Notes under the pieces: generated by a model
Told to the model about the DNA's origin: nothing
Seen by the model: only the letters and a program-made list of their open reading frames with translations
The model's database searches: none
From: Parafrankia irregularis
Lineage (GTDB): Bacteria; Actinomycetota; Actinomycetes; Frankiales; Frankiaceae
Length of the DNA: 64,000 nucleotides
Reading direction: 5' to 3'
Assembly: GCF_001536285.1 (NCBI RefSeq)
Contig: NZ_FAOZ01000004.1
Coordinates: forward strand, 186,001 to 250,000
Shown: positions 1-7,627 of the stretch, one piece after another
How the letters are laid out: every line of letters starts with the position of its first letter
How positions within the stretch are numbered: position 1 is the first letter of the stretch
Translations under genes and position numbers: made by a program

Positions 1-124
1 ACCGGCCGATCCGCTCAACGTCGCCCTGGGTGGTCACCGCGTGGCGGGCGAGTGTCTGCCGGATCTCGACGAGGCTTTCGATGCGGTTCGACCTGGTCGC
101 CTGTTTCTCGGCCTCGACAGACAA
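1..124 (-). CDS. SnoaL/NTF2-like protein, 3' part outside window
   Basis: The reverse strand reads a 41-codon N-terminal piece containing SVEAEKQATRS and EIRQTLARHAVTTQGDVERI. This pattern resembles the first helix of SnoaL/NTF2-fold proteins, small alpha+beta cone proteins that act as isomerases, cyclases or dehydratases. The frame is blocked upstream by TGA at 140-142. The only normal start is therefore TTG at 122-124, with AAGGA about 11 nt before it. The gene runs off the left edge, so no active-site residue can be checked. It diverges from the acyl-CoA dehydrogenase gene, and the palindrome at 213-230 lies between them. The family call rests on a short stretch. Confidence 0.45.
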   Translation of the reverse strand, partial: MSVEAEKQATRSNRIESLVEIRQTLARHAVTTQGDVERIGR

Positions 125-212
125 AATGATTACCGTCCTTCACGACGAACACGACGGGTCGGCGCCTGATGAGCTCCACCGGTCCAGGGCGGGGCTGACC
201 GCGACCAAATGT

Positions 213-230
213 GCTGAACTACTGTTTAGC
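213..230. promoter_or_regulatory. TetR-type operator candidate, copy 1
   Basis: Inverted repeat GCTGAAC-TACT-GTTTAGC: 7-bp arms with one mismatched pair and a 4-bp spacer. It lies between the divergent SnoaL-like gene (start 124) and the acyl-CoA dehydrogenase gene (start 438). The 20 bp at 211-230 recur with one change at 4407-4426. Size and symmetry fit a TetR-family dimer site; the cognate regulator is inferred, not shown. Confidence 0.6.
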
Positions 231-437
231 AGTCGTCTTCAGCACAGTCAACGGTGATCAGCCGTCCGGCTCGGCCAGGCGACAACTTCTCGCATCGTGC
301 TGAACGGTCGATTAGCATCGGCTCCGCTCGCCGGTCCGGCGGGCACCGTCCGGCACCGGGTGAGGCACCTGGCCGGTCGGTCTGGCGCCGTGGTGGCCGG
401 TCCGGCGGCGGGCGCGAATGAGAAAAGCGGAGTAGGT

Positions 438-1736
438 ATGGGCTGGGACTTTGAGACCGATCCCGACTTCCAGGCCGAGCTCGACTGGATCGACTGGTTC
501 GTACGCGCCGAGGTACAGCCGGTCGACATGCTGGTCTCGAATGCGCGTGACGTCCGGGACCCGCTGCGGGCGGAGCTGATCCCACCCTTGCAGGCCAAGG
601 TGCGCGAGCGCGGGCTGTGGGCCTGCCACCTCGGCCCGGAGCTCGGCGGCCTGGGGTACGGCCAGCTCAGGCTTGCGCTGATGAACGAGATCCTCGGCCG
701 GTCGCACACGGCGCCGGTGGTTTTCGGCTGCCAGTCACCCGACTCCGGCAACGCGGAGATCCTCGCCCGCTTCGGCACCGACGTGCTCAGGAAGCGCTAT
801 CTCGAGCCGCTGGTCGACGGCCGGATCGTGTCGGCGTTCTCCATGACGGAGCCCCAGGGCGGCAGCGACCCGACCCAGTTCGTCACCCGCGCCGAGCTGC
901 ACGGCGACGAATGGGTGATCAACGGTGAGAAGTGGTTCTCCAGCCACGCCCGGTACGCGTCGTTCCTGATCGTGCTGGCGGTGACCGAACCGGACGCCGG
1001 CCCGCACCGACGCCAGTCGATGTTCGTCGTCCCGGCGGACACACCCGGCATCACGATCGTGCGCAACGTGGCCGTCGCCGGCCAGGATGCCGAGAGCGGG
1101 GCACATGCCTACATCCGCTACGAGGATGTGCGCGTTCCGGCTGATCACCTGCTCGGCGGGCGCGGGCAGGGGTTCGCGGTCGCGCAGACCCGGCTGGGTG
1201 GTGGCCGGATCCACCACGCGATGCGAACCGTCGGGCTGGTGCGTGAGGCGTTCGCGATGATGTGCGAGCGGGCGCTCAGCCGTGTCACCAAGGGCGAGCC
1301 GCTGGCCCGCAAACAACTGGTGCAGGCGATGATCGCCGACTCGTGGATCGAGATCGAGCAGTTCCGCCTGCTCGTGTTGCGTACCGCCTGGCGTATCGAC
1401 CGCTACAACGACTACGAACGCGTGCGCGCCGACATCTCGGCGGTCAAGGCGGCGATGCCCAAGGTTCTTCACGACGTCGCCGCGAGGGCTCTGCAGATCC
1501 ATGGCTCGCTGGGAGTCTCCAACGAGATGCCGTTCGGGGCCTGGGTGCTGGAGAGCTTCCAGATGGGCCTCGCCGACGGCGCCACCGAGATCCACAAGAC
1601 GAACCTGGCGCGCTCGCTGCTGGCGGAGTACCAGCCGGCCGCGGGGCTGTTCCCGTCCGGTCACCTGCCCGCCCGCCGTGCCGCCGCGCGCGAGCAGTTC
1701 GCCGCGCGGATCGAACGGGCCGTCCATGCCGGCTAG
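438..1736 (+). CDS. Acyl-CoA dehydrogenase, ACAD10/11-like
   Basis: Predicted 432-aa FAD-dependent acyl-CoA dehydrogenase. FSMTEPQGGSDP near residues 134-146 is the flavin/substrate-loop signature. Near the C-terminus LADGATEIHKTNLA has Asp (about residue 380) where classical family members carry the catalytic Glu of the YEGT motif. An ADG-x-x-E-[IV]-H sequence is what I recall for the ACAD10/ACAD11/LvaC-like branch, so this may not be an ordinary beta-oxidation enzyme. The frame is open further upstream, but ATG 438 has GGAG about 6 nt before it and starts the conserved MGWDFETDPDF sequence. The next gene, a kinase-fold protein, follows after 51 bp and is probably co-transcribed. Its substrate is unknown. 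Confidence 0.88.
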   Translation: MGWDFETDPDFQAELDWIDWFVRAEVQPVDMLVSNARDVRDPLRAELIPPLQAKVRERGLWACHLGPELGGLGYGQLRLALMNEILGRSHTAPVVFGCQSPDSGNAEILARFGTDVLRKRYLEPLVDGRIVSAFSMTEPQGGSDPTQFVTRAELHGDEWVINGEKWFSSHARYASFLIVLAVTEPDAGPHRRQSMFVVPADTPGITIVRNVAVAGQDAESGAHAYIRYEDVRVPADHLLGGRGQGFAVAQTRLGGGRIHHAMRTVGLVREAFAMMCERALSRVTKGEPLARKQLVQAMIADSWIEIEQFRLLVLRTAWRIDRYNDYERVRADISAVKAAMPKVLHDVAARALQIHGSLGVSNEMPFGAWVLESFQMGLADGATEIHKTNLARSLLAEYQPAAGLFPSGHLPARRAAAREQFAARIERAVHAG

Positions 1737-1787
1737 GCTGCGCGACCGGCACCGGTCCGGGTACGGGGATCCCCGGGAGGCGGACCG

Positions 1788-2867
1788 ATGACCGGCCCCG
1801 CCGCCGGCATCCCGCCCGAGGTCGCGCCGGTCCGTCCCGGCCAGGACCTGCCCTGGGGACGGATCAGGGACTACCTGGCCCCGCGGCTCGGTGCGGACGG
1901 GCCGATGGACGTGCTGCAGTTCCCGAACGGGGCGGCGAACCTCACCTACCTGGTGCGCTTCGGTGACCACCGGTTCGTCCTGCGCCGCCCACCGTTCGGC
2001 GTGATCGCGCCCGGCGCCCACGACATGCGGCGTGAGTACCGGGTGCTGTCCCAGCTGTGGCAGGCCTATGACCGCGCGCCGCGCGCGTTTCTGCTCTGCG
2101 ACGACCTCGACGTGGCCGGCAGCGAGTTCCTGGTCTCGCAGTACCGCCCCGGCATCGTGGTGTGGGGTGTGATTCCCGACGAGCTCGGCGGGCACGCCGT
2201 GGCCCACCACCTCGGCCTCGCCACCGTGGATGCCCTCGCGGACCTGCACACGGTCGACCCGGCCGCCTGTGGCCTGGACCGGCTCGGACGCCCGGACGGA
2301 TTCCTCGAACGGCAGCTGTCCGGATGGCGTGACCGTTGGGGGCGCGTCGCGCCGTGGGCCGACCGGGCGCACGACGCCGCGATGACGGCCGCAGCCGAAC
2401 TGCTCGCCGAGCGCCTGCCGGTCAGCCAGGCCGCGGCCCTCGTGCACAACGACTTCAAAATCAACAACTGCCAGTTCCTCCCGGGCCACCCGGAGCGGGT
2501 CGCGTCCGTCTTCGACTGGGACATGACCACCCTCGCCGACCCGCTGGTCGACCTGGGCACCCTGCTGAACTACTGGCCCGACCCCGCCGACACGGATGAC
2601 GACCACGCCGCGCACGACCCCGGCATGGAAACGCTGGGACTGCCGACCCGCCGTGAGGTGGTCGACCGCTACGCGGCGCACAGTGACCTCGACCTGGCTG
2701 TCATCGGCTGGTACGAGGCGTTCGCCTGCTGGCGGATCGCGATCATCCGCCAGCAGCTCTACGCCCGCTACGCCCGCGGCGAGTCCACCGACGAACGGAT
2801 GGCGTCACGCGGCCGAAGCTCCGCGATGCTCTCCGCCCGCGCCCTGCGGATCCTGCACGCGGGCTGA
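1788..2867 (+). CDS. Phosphotransferase (APH-fold) partner of the acyl-CoA dehydrogenase
   Basis: This 359-aa protein has an aminoglycoside-phosphotransferase/choline-kinase fold. The catalytic loop VHNDFKINNCQF is near residues 219-230 (Asp about 221) and the metal-binding DWD near 243-245, followed by PLVDLGTLLNYW. It sits 51 bp after an ACAD10/11-like dehydrogenase. In mammalian ACAD10/11 the same two activities are fused. In Pseudomonas levulinate catabolism separate LvaA and LvaC handle 4-hydroxyacyl-CoA through a phosphorylated intermediate. By analogy it may phosphorylate a hydroxyacyl-CoA; antibiotic resistance is unlikely in this context. ATG 1788 follows a GGGAGG-like site. It ends convergent to the CoA-transferase gene. 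Confidence 0.8.
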   Translation: MTGPAAGIPPEVAPVRPGQDLPWGRIRDYLAPRLGADGPMDVLQFPNGAANLTYLVRFGDHRFVLRRPPFGVIAPGAHDMRREYRVLSQLWQAYDRAPRAFLLCDDLDVAGSEFLVSQYRPGIVVWGVIPDELGGHAVAHHLGLATVDALADLHTVDPAACGLDRLGRPDGFLERQLSGWRDRWGRVAPWADRAHDAAMTAAAELLAERLPVSQAAALVHNDFKINNCQFLPGHPERVASVFDWDMTTLADPLVDLGTLLNYWPDPADTDDDHAAHDPGMETLGLPTRREVVDRYAAHSDLDLAVIGWYEAFACWRIAIIRQQLYARYARGESTDERMASRGRSSAMLSARALRILHAG

Positions 2868-2894
2868 CCGAACACTCACCGCTCGCCGGTCCCG

Positions 2895-2920
2895 CGCACG
2901 CGCACGCGCACGCGCGCAGC
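2895..2920. repeat. GCACGC hexamer repeat between convergent genes
   Basis: Three and a half head-to-tail copies of a GCACGC-type hexamer lie in the 77-bp gap between the convergent phosphotransferase and CoA-transferase genes. No clear terminator stem is seen here. Confidence 0.7.
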
Positions 2921-2944
2921 CGGTCATAGCCAACGAGAAGTTCG

Positions 2945-4189
2945 TCAGATGACGCCGTCGCGGCGCCAGTCGATGAGCTCGGCGGACGAGTAGCCGAGCT
3001 CACCCAGCACCGCCGTGGAGTGCTCACCCAGACCCGGCACCTGGCCCATGGGCGGCGTCCAGCCCGCTGCGACCGGCGGCGGCAGCACCGCGCGAAAGGC
3101 GCCATGCGGGGTCGCCACCTCCCGCCAGCGGTCGCGGACAGCCAGCTGTGGATGGTCGATGAGGTCCTGGACACCGTTGAGCCGGGCGTTGCCGAGCCCG
3201 GCGGCGTCCAGAACGTCCTGGGCTTCCTTGAGGGTGACCGTGCTCGTCCACGCGGCGATGGCCTCGTCGACCCGGGCACGCTGCGCCACCCTGCCGGCGT
3301 TGCCGGCCAGGGCGGGGTCGTCGGCGAGGTCGAGGCGTTCGAGAACTGTGCGGGCCAGGCGTTGCCACTCACCGTCGTTGGTCGTTCCGAGCACCACCGT
3401 CTGCCCGTCGGAGGTCGGGTATGTCCCGTAGGGCGCGACCGCGGGCGACCCCACCCAGGCCGGCTCCTGCTCGAGGCCGGTTCCCATCGTGTAGTTGACC
3501 TGGTATCCCATCCATTCCGCGACGACATCGAACATGCCGATCGTGATGGCCTCACCCCGCCCGGTGGAGTGGCGGGCGTGCAGCGCACCGAGGATCCAGC
3601 TCAGCGCGTACATGCCGGTGGCGAGATCGATCATGGCGATGCCGGGTTTCGCGGGCTGGCCCGGCCCGCCCGTGACCGTGCAGGAACCGCCCTCGGACTG
3701 CACGAGCAGGTCGTAGGCACGCTTGCCGGAGAGCGGGCCGCCTTCGCCGTAGCCGGAGATGTCGACCGCGACCAGTCGGGGGTGACGGGCGACGAGCTGG
3801 GACGCGGCGAGCCCTCGGCGTGCCGCCGCGCCGGGGGCGAAGTTCTGGATGACCACGTCGGCGCGGGCGAGCAGGCGCTCCAGGGCGGCCGCGCCACGCG
3901 GGTCGGCGATGTTGAGCGCGAGTGATTCCTTGCCGCGGTTGCACCAGACGAAGTGCGCCGCCATGCCGGCCTGCGCGCTGTCGTAGTGGCGGGTCATGTC
4001 ACCACCGCGCGGATTCTCGATCTTGATTACCCGTGCGCCCATGTCCGCGAGATGGCGGGTCGCGATCGGGGCCGCCACCGCCTGTTCCAGCCCGACCACC
4101 AGCAGCCCGGCCAGTGGGCGTGTACCTACCGCACCGCGCTGTGGGTCCTCGTGCGCCTCGTCCGTTGCCTCGTCCGTCGTGATGGTCAT
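2945..4189 (-). CDS. CaiB/BaiF CoA-transferase family protein
   Basis: Predicted 414-aa class III CoA-transferase, which moves CoA between carboxylic acids through an aspartyl-CoA intermediate. Visible family features are LAGLLVVGLEQAVAAP at the N-terminus, VIKIENPRGGDMTRHYD, NRGKESLALNI, MIDLATGMYAL with the likely catalytic Asp, and a C-terminal GEHS-AVLGELGYS block. The frame is open to 4303, but ATG 4189 has GGAGG 5 nt upstream and is preferred. The gene is convergent to the dehydrogenase/kinase pair. Its upstream region carries the second copy of the palindrome found in front of that pair, so the two units may form one small regulon. Confidence 0.9.
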   Translation of the reverse strand: MTITTDEATDEAHEDPQRGAVGTRPLAGLLVVGLEQAVAAPIATRHLADMGARVIKIENPRGGDMTRHYDSAQAGMAAHFVWCNRGKESLALNIADPRGAAALERLLARADVVIQNFAPGAAARRGLAASQLVARHPRLVAVDISGYGEGGPLSGKRAYDLLVQSEGGSCTVTGGPGQPAKPGIAMIDLATGMYALSWILGALHARHSTGRGEAITIGMFDVVAEWMGYQVNYTMGTGLEQEPAWVGSPAVAPYGTYPTSDGQTVVLGTTNDGEWQRLARTVLERLDLADDPALAGNAGRVAQRARVDEAIAAWTSTVTLKEAQDVLDAAGLGNARLNGVQDLIDHPQLAVRDRWREVATPHGAFRAVLPPPVAAGWTPPMGQVPGLGEHSTAVLGELGYSSAELIDWRRDGVI

Positions 4190-4502
4190 CGGGCCTCCGT
4201 CTTCAGCTGCCTCGTCGCGCCCTCGTGGAGGAGATCCCGCGAACGCCCCGGCGGCAGGTCGACATGTGTACGCACAACGGGCGTCGGACGTCGGCGCCGT
4301 CAAACGATGTTCACGACGGCATGCCCGCCCGGATACGGCGGCGATGTGCGCGATCGCCGATCGCGGCGGCGCTTGCGCACCGATGGTCCACGACGGCCAT
4401 CACAACGTGCTGAACGACTGTTTAGCGCGTTCGCCGGCGAGCAGTCAAGCGATCCGTGGTCATGGCCTCGTCTCGCGATCCGTCAGGGGCGGCGAATCGG
4501 GG
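4190..4502. other. Non-coding gap upstream of the CoA-transferase gene
   Basis: About 310 bp between the CoA-transferase start and the TetR stop. No credible gene is seen. The only clear element is the palindrome at 4409-4426. Confidence 0.6.
4409..4426. promoter_or_regulatory. TetR-type operator candidate, copy 2
   Basis: GCTGAAC-GACT-GTTTAGC, matching the site at 213-230 over 19 of 20 bp when flanks are included. It lies 219 bp before the CoA-transferase start and 77 bp past the TetR stop. Confidence 0.6.
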
Positions 4503-5108
4503 TCAGGAACCGTCGGTGGCGGCCGGCTGGCCGGGTTCGAGCTGTGCGAGCAACCGCTCCACGAGTGCCAGCATCTCCGCGTGGCCCTCGGAGACACCGA
4601 TGGCCTGCTCCGAAACGAACGCACGGCTGACCGCGCCGATCAGAAAGATGAGCGCGGGCGGCGGGATCTCCGCAAGGCCGGGCTCATACTGCGCCATCCG
4701 GCTCGTCAGAAGGTCCGTCAGCTGCCGCCGGGAACGCTTCGAGTACGCGGCGATCTCGTCGCGGATGATCTTTCGGTGGTTTCCCAGTGCCATGAACTCG
4801 GTCAACAGGGCGGTGCGGCCGGCATCGGTGACGAGTGCCCAGACCTCATGCAGCGGCCGCGACGAGGCGAGGAGGGCCTCCTGCCGCTCGAGGTTGCGTT
4901 CGGCGCCACGCCTGAAGAGAGCGACGAACAGATCGTCGAGCGTCGGGAAGTAGTAGTGGATCAGTGCGGGAGTGACCCCGGCGCTCTTGGCCACGGTCCG
5001 TGAGCTGACGGCCGCGTAGCCGTCCTCGCGCATGATGCGCTCGGTGACGTCGAGCAGGAACGCGCGGGTCGCAGAGCTCTCGGTGCCGGTACGGCGCGGG
5101 GTGGCCAT
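4503..5108 (-). CDS. TetR family transcriptional regulator
   Basis: This 201-aa regulator has an N-terminal helix-turn-helix: TRAFLLDVTERIMREDGYAA, then SSRTVAKSAGVTPALIHYYF, with DDLF closing the DNA-binding domain. The C-terminal ligand domain is unassigned. An open frame extends to 5198, but ATG 5108 starts the conserved MATPRRTGTESSATRA segment. It is a clear paralogue of the regulator at 50357-50950: the two share TPRR-GTE, YYFPTLDDLF, LANHRKIIR-like and SEGHAE/STSHAE blocks along their length. It is a natural candidate for binding the palindromes at 213 and 4409, but that is inferred from proximity. Confidence 0.9.
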   Translation of the reverse strand: MATPRRTGTESSATRAFLLDVTERIMREDGYAAVSSRTVAKSAGVTPALIHYYFPTLDDLFVALFRRGAERNLERQEALLASSRPLHEVWALVTDAGRTALLTEFMALGNHRKIIRDEIAAYSKRSRRQLTDLLTSRMAQYEPGLAEIPPPALIFLIGAVSRAFVSEQAIGVSEGHAEMLALVERLLAQLEPGQPAATDGS

Positions 5109-5327
5109 GGAGGCATTCTCCCCGATACCGCGACCCATGCTCGCGCCACGGACGGCGACGCTGACTGGCTGTCCCGTGTGGGATTCCAGAAAGAACATGG
5201 TAGCTGGGCAGCCCTTCCAGCTGCGGCAGCTCCGGCATGGTGACCGTGCGGCAGCGCTTGGCGGCGACCCGGCGGATTTCGTTCACCATCAGCTGCGGAG
5301 TGCCTTGCTCAGGACGTCCACCTCGTT

Positions 5328-6608
5328 TCAGTCGGGCGGGCAGGGGCCTGTCGGCCCTGACTCCCCGGCGGCGAACGCCGCGTAGATCACCGGAAGATCG
5401 CACCCCCGGGCGGGATCGAGCCCGGTCAGCGCCGATGCCCTGCGCAGCCGGTAGTCGATGGTGTTCGGATGAACGTGGAGTCGGTCAGCCGTACGGCGGC
5501 GGTCCAGCCCGCAGGAGAGAAAGGCGCGCAGCGTCTCCAGAAGGTGCGGCCGGGTGGCCAGTGGCCGCAGCAGGGTCGCGAAGTGGTCGCGAGCGGGGCC
5601 GGGCCTGGTCATCTGGTAGTCGAAGGCCACGTCGCCGAGCTGGTAGATCCCGGCCGGCCGGCTGGATGCGCGGGCGACATGGCGGATCTCGGCTGCCAGG
5701 CGGGCGGCGGAGGCGACGGCGTCCGGGCGGGCCGGTACGGCTCCGGCCATGACCTCCGCGCGCGTCACACACCCGAGTCGGTCGGCGAGGACGAGCAGCC
5801 GGTCCCGCTCGTGCGGCGCCAGTGTGTCCGAGGCTGTCCCTCCGGCCGTCTCGTCCAGTGGGATGAGGAGGAGGCCTCCGTCCGCGGACAGCATGTGGAG
5901 CACGGTTCCGGAGGCGGTGCGCTCCACCTCCGTGCGCATCCGGCGCAGCCTGCGGCGCGCGGCGGCGGCCCGATCGCCATCATTCGTGCCGAGTTCGTCC
6001 GGATGCGGCCCGATCTCCAGGCTGATCACGGCGTAACGGGCGGGCAGCTGGACCGCTGCCCGGGCGGCGGCGTCTTCCGGTGGTTGTCCGGCCAGCAGGG
6101 CGGACAGGACAGCCCGGCGTTCCCCGTGTTCCTCGACGGCCGTCGCCAGTCGGCTCTCCAGGTAGCCCGCGAGGACCTCCGGCATGACCTGACCGAGAAA
6201 CCGCAGCAACAGGCACGCGACCTGCAGCGCCGCCGGAAGATCCTCGGGCTCGGCCGCGGTGACGACGCTCTGCGCGCAGACGTCGACGCCGAGGTGGTAG
6301 GCGCTGACCAGCACCTCCAGCGGGATGCCCTCGTCGGCCCAAAGGCTCGCCGACTCCCGGATCTCCCGAAGCTGCCTGCGGCCGGGAGGCTCGCCGGTGC
6401 GCAGTGTGTCGATGAACAATCGCATGCACGACCGCACCAGTCCGGAGGTGTCTCCGTGGAGTCCCGCGGGCGGCCTGGACGCGCAGGTGGACAGCTGCTC
6501 GGACAGTTCGATCACGATCGACGCCGACAGCTCGGAGATCCGTGCGGAAAGCCACCTGTCCACGGAGACGCCGTCGAGACGTAGCCCGGACTCCCTGACG
6601 TCCGTCAT
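5328..6608 (-). CDS. PucR/CdaR-type helix-turn-helix regulator
   Basis: This 426-aa protein ends in the PucR-type HTH: LLETLRAFLSCGLDRRRTAD then LHVHPNTIDYRLRRASALTG. The middle has a GGDEF-like degenerate sensory fold (YAVISLEIGP and the region around residues 200-330) without a cyclase motif. The N-terminal 120 residues are helical. Such proteins usually activate purine, sugar-acid or aromatic catabolism genes. ATG 6608 is fixed by the ATGA overlap with the stop of the preceding SDR gene, implying translational coupling. As the last gene of the long minus-strand cluster it may control that cluster by feedback. Its effector is not predictable. Confidence 0.85.
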   Translation of the reverse strand: MTDVRESGLRLDGVSVDRWLSARISELSASIVIELSEQLSTCASRPPAGLHGDTSGLVRSCMRLFIDTLRTGEPPGRRQLREIRESASLWADEGIPLEVLVSAYHLGVDVCAQSVVTAAEPEDLPAALQVACLLLRFLGQVMPEVLAGYLESRLATAVEEHGERRAVLSALLAGQPPEDAAARAAVQLPARYAVISLEIGPHPDELGTNDGDRAAAARRRLRRMRTEVERTASGTVLHMLSADGGLLLIPLDETAGGTASDTLAPHERDRLLVLADRLGCVTRAEVMAGAVPARPDAVASAARLAAEIRHVARASSRPAGIYQLGDVAFDYQMTRPGPARDHFATLLRPLATRPHLLETLRAFLSCGLDRRRTADRLHVHPNTIDYRLRRASALTGLDPARGCDLPVIYAAFAAGESGPTGPCPPD

Positions 6609-7561
6609 TCGGAGCCGGTTGCCGGCGTCGGTGCCGGTGCCGGTGCCGGTGTCGGTGCCGGTGTCGGCGTGAAGGCGGAGGGGGTGGGGGCACCCTGGAG
6701 GGTCCAGCCGGGGCCGGAACGCAGCCAGCCGGCGGAGGCGGCGGTTCCGCCGTCGACGCTCAGGGTGGTGCCGGTGATGTAGGCGGCACGGTCGGAACAA
6801 AGGAACACGGCCGCGTCGGCGATCTCGGCGGCGATGCCCTCGCGGCCGAGCGGGACGTAACGCTCGATGCCGGGAAGGCGCTCGGCCGGGGGAGGGGGCA
6901 GCGTGTCGGGGTCGACCGGGCCGCGCATGATGCCGCGGATGCCGGCGGTGGCGGTCATGTCAGGGGCGATCGCGTTGATCCGGATGCCGGCCTCGGCGAG
7001 CTCCAGGGCCATCGTGCGGGTGAAGTTGATCATTCCGGCCTTGCAGGCGGCGTAGACCGCGTACATCGGGGCGGCCCGCATCCCCTCGATGCTGGTGATG
7101 TTGACGATCGAGCCGCCGCCCCGCCGAGCGCCCTCGTTCCCGGCGGCGACGGTCTGGGCGATCAGCGGGGCCGCGGTCGAGGTGGCGGCCAGCATGCTGA
7201 CGAGGTTGATGTCGATGTGCCGCCGCCAGCTGCGCTCGCTCTGGTCGAGGAACCGGCTCGCCTTCACCCCGCCCGCGTTGTTGACGAGGATGTCCAGCCG
7301 GCCGAACTCGGCGTGCGTGGCGGTGATGGCGTCGGCGAGCGCCGCGGTGTCCATGACGTTGGCGGGCAGCGCGACGGCCCGCCCGCCCTCCTTCTCGATG
7401 AGTTCGGCGGTGGCGGCCGCCCGGGTCGGGTCGATCTCGACCAGCCCGATCCGCACTCCGGCGGCGGCCAGCCCGCGCGCGATCGCCTGCCCGATACCGG
7501 CGCCCGCGCCGGTCACCACCGCTGCCGTGCCGGCCAGCCCGAGATCAAAACTCGTCGTCAT
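6605..7561 (-). CDS. SDR family oxidoreductase with repetitive C-terminal tail
   Basis: This 318-aa NAD(P)-dependent short-chain dehydrogenase has the cofactor loop TGAGAGIG, NNAGG, a catalytic Ser in NITS and the catalytic YAACK motif. It ends its core at ITGTTLSVDGGTA. The last 40 residues are unusual: after LQGAPTPSAF comes a Thr/Pro/Ala run (TPTPAPTPAPAPAPTP) encoded by a GGTGCC-like hexamer array. The tail reaches the stop that overlaps the PucR start. ATG 7561 (GGGAG 8 nt upstream) and ATG 7579 are both possible; the shorter form is given. It probably oxidises an alcohol intermediate made in the same cluster. Confidence 0.85.
   Translation of the reverse strand: MTTSFDLGLAGTAAVVTGAGAGIGQAIARGLAAAGVRIGLVEIDPTRAAATAELIEKEGGRAVALPANVMDTAALADAITATHAEFGRLDILVNNAGGVKASRFLDQSERSWRRHIDINLVSMLAATSTAAPLIAQTVAAGNEGARRGGGSIVNITSIEGMRAAPMYAVYAACKAGMINFTRTMALELAEAGIRINAIAPDMTATAGIRGIMRGPVDPDTLPPPPAERLPGIERYVPLGREGIAAEIADAAVFLCSDRAAYITGTTLSVDGGTAASAGWLRSGPGWTLQGAPTPSAFTPTPAPTPAPAPAPTPATGSE
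6625..6672. repeat. Hexamer array encoding the (TPAP)n tail of the SDR
   Basis: Near-perfect hexamers of the type GGTGCC/GGTGTC in tandem. They encode the proline/alanine/threonine tail of the SDR at 6605-7561 and sit just before the overlapping PucR start. Confidence 0.7.
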
Positions 7562-7627
7562 CGCATCGACTCCCGTCATTCGTCCCCGGTCTCCCTGTGC
7601 CTGCCCCTGCCCTCGCCGCGCCGTCGT

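Noticed and set aside
735-2681. Long open frame on the minus strand opposite the dehydrogenase/kinase pair
   Set aside because: It runs through both plus-strand genes, shows no motif and reflects third-position GC bias in the real frames.
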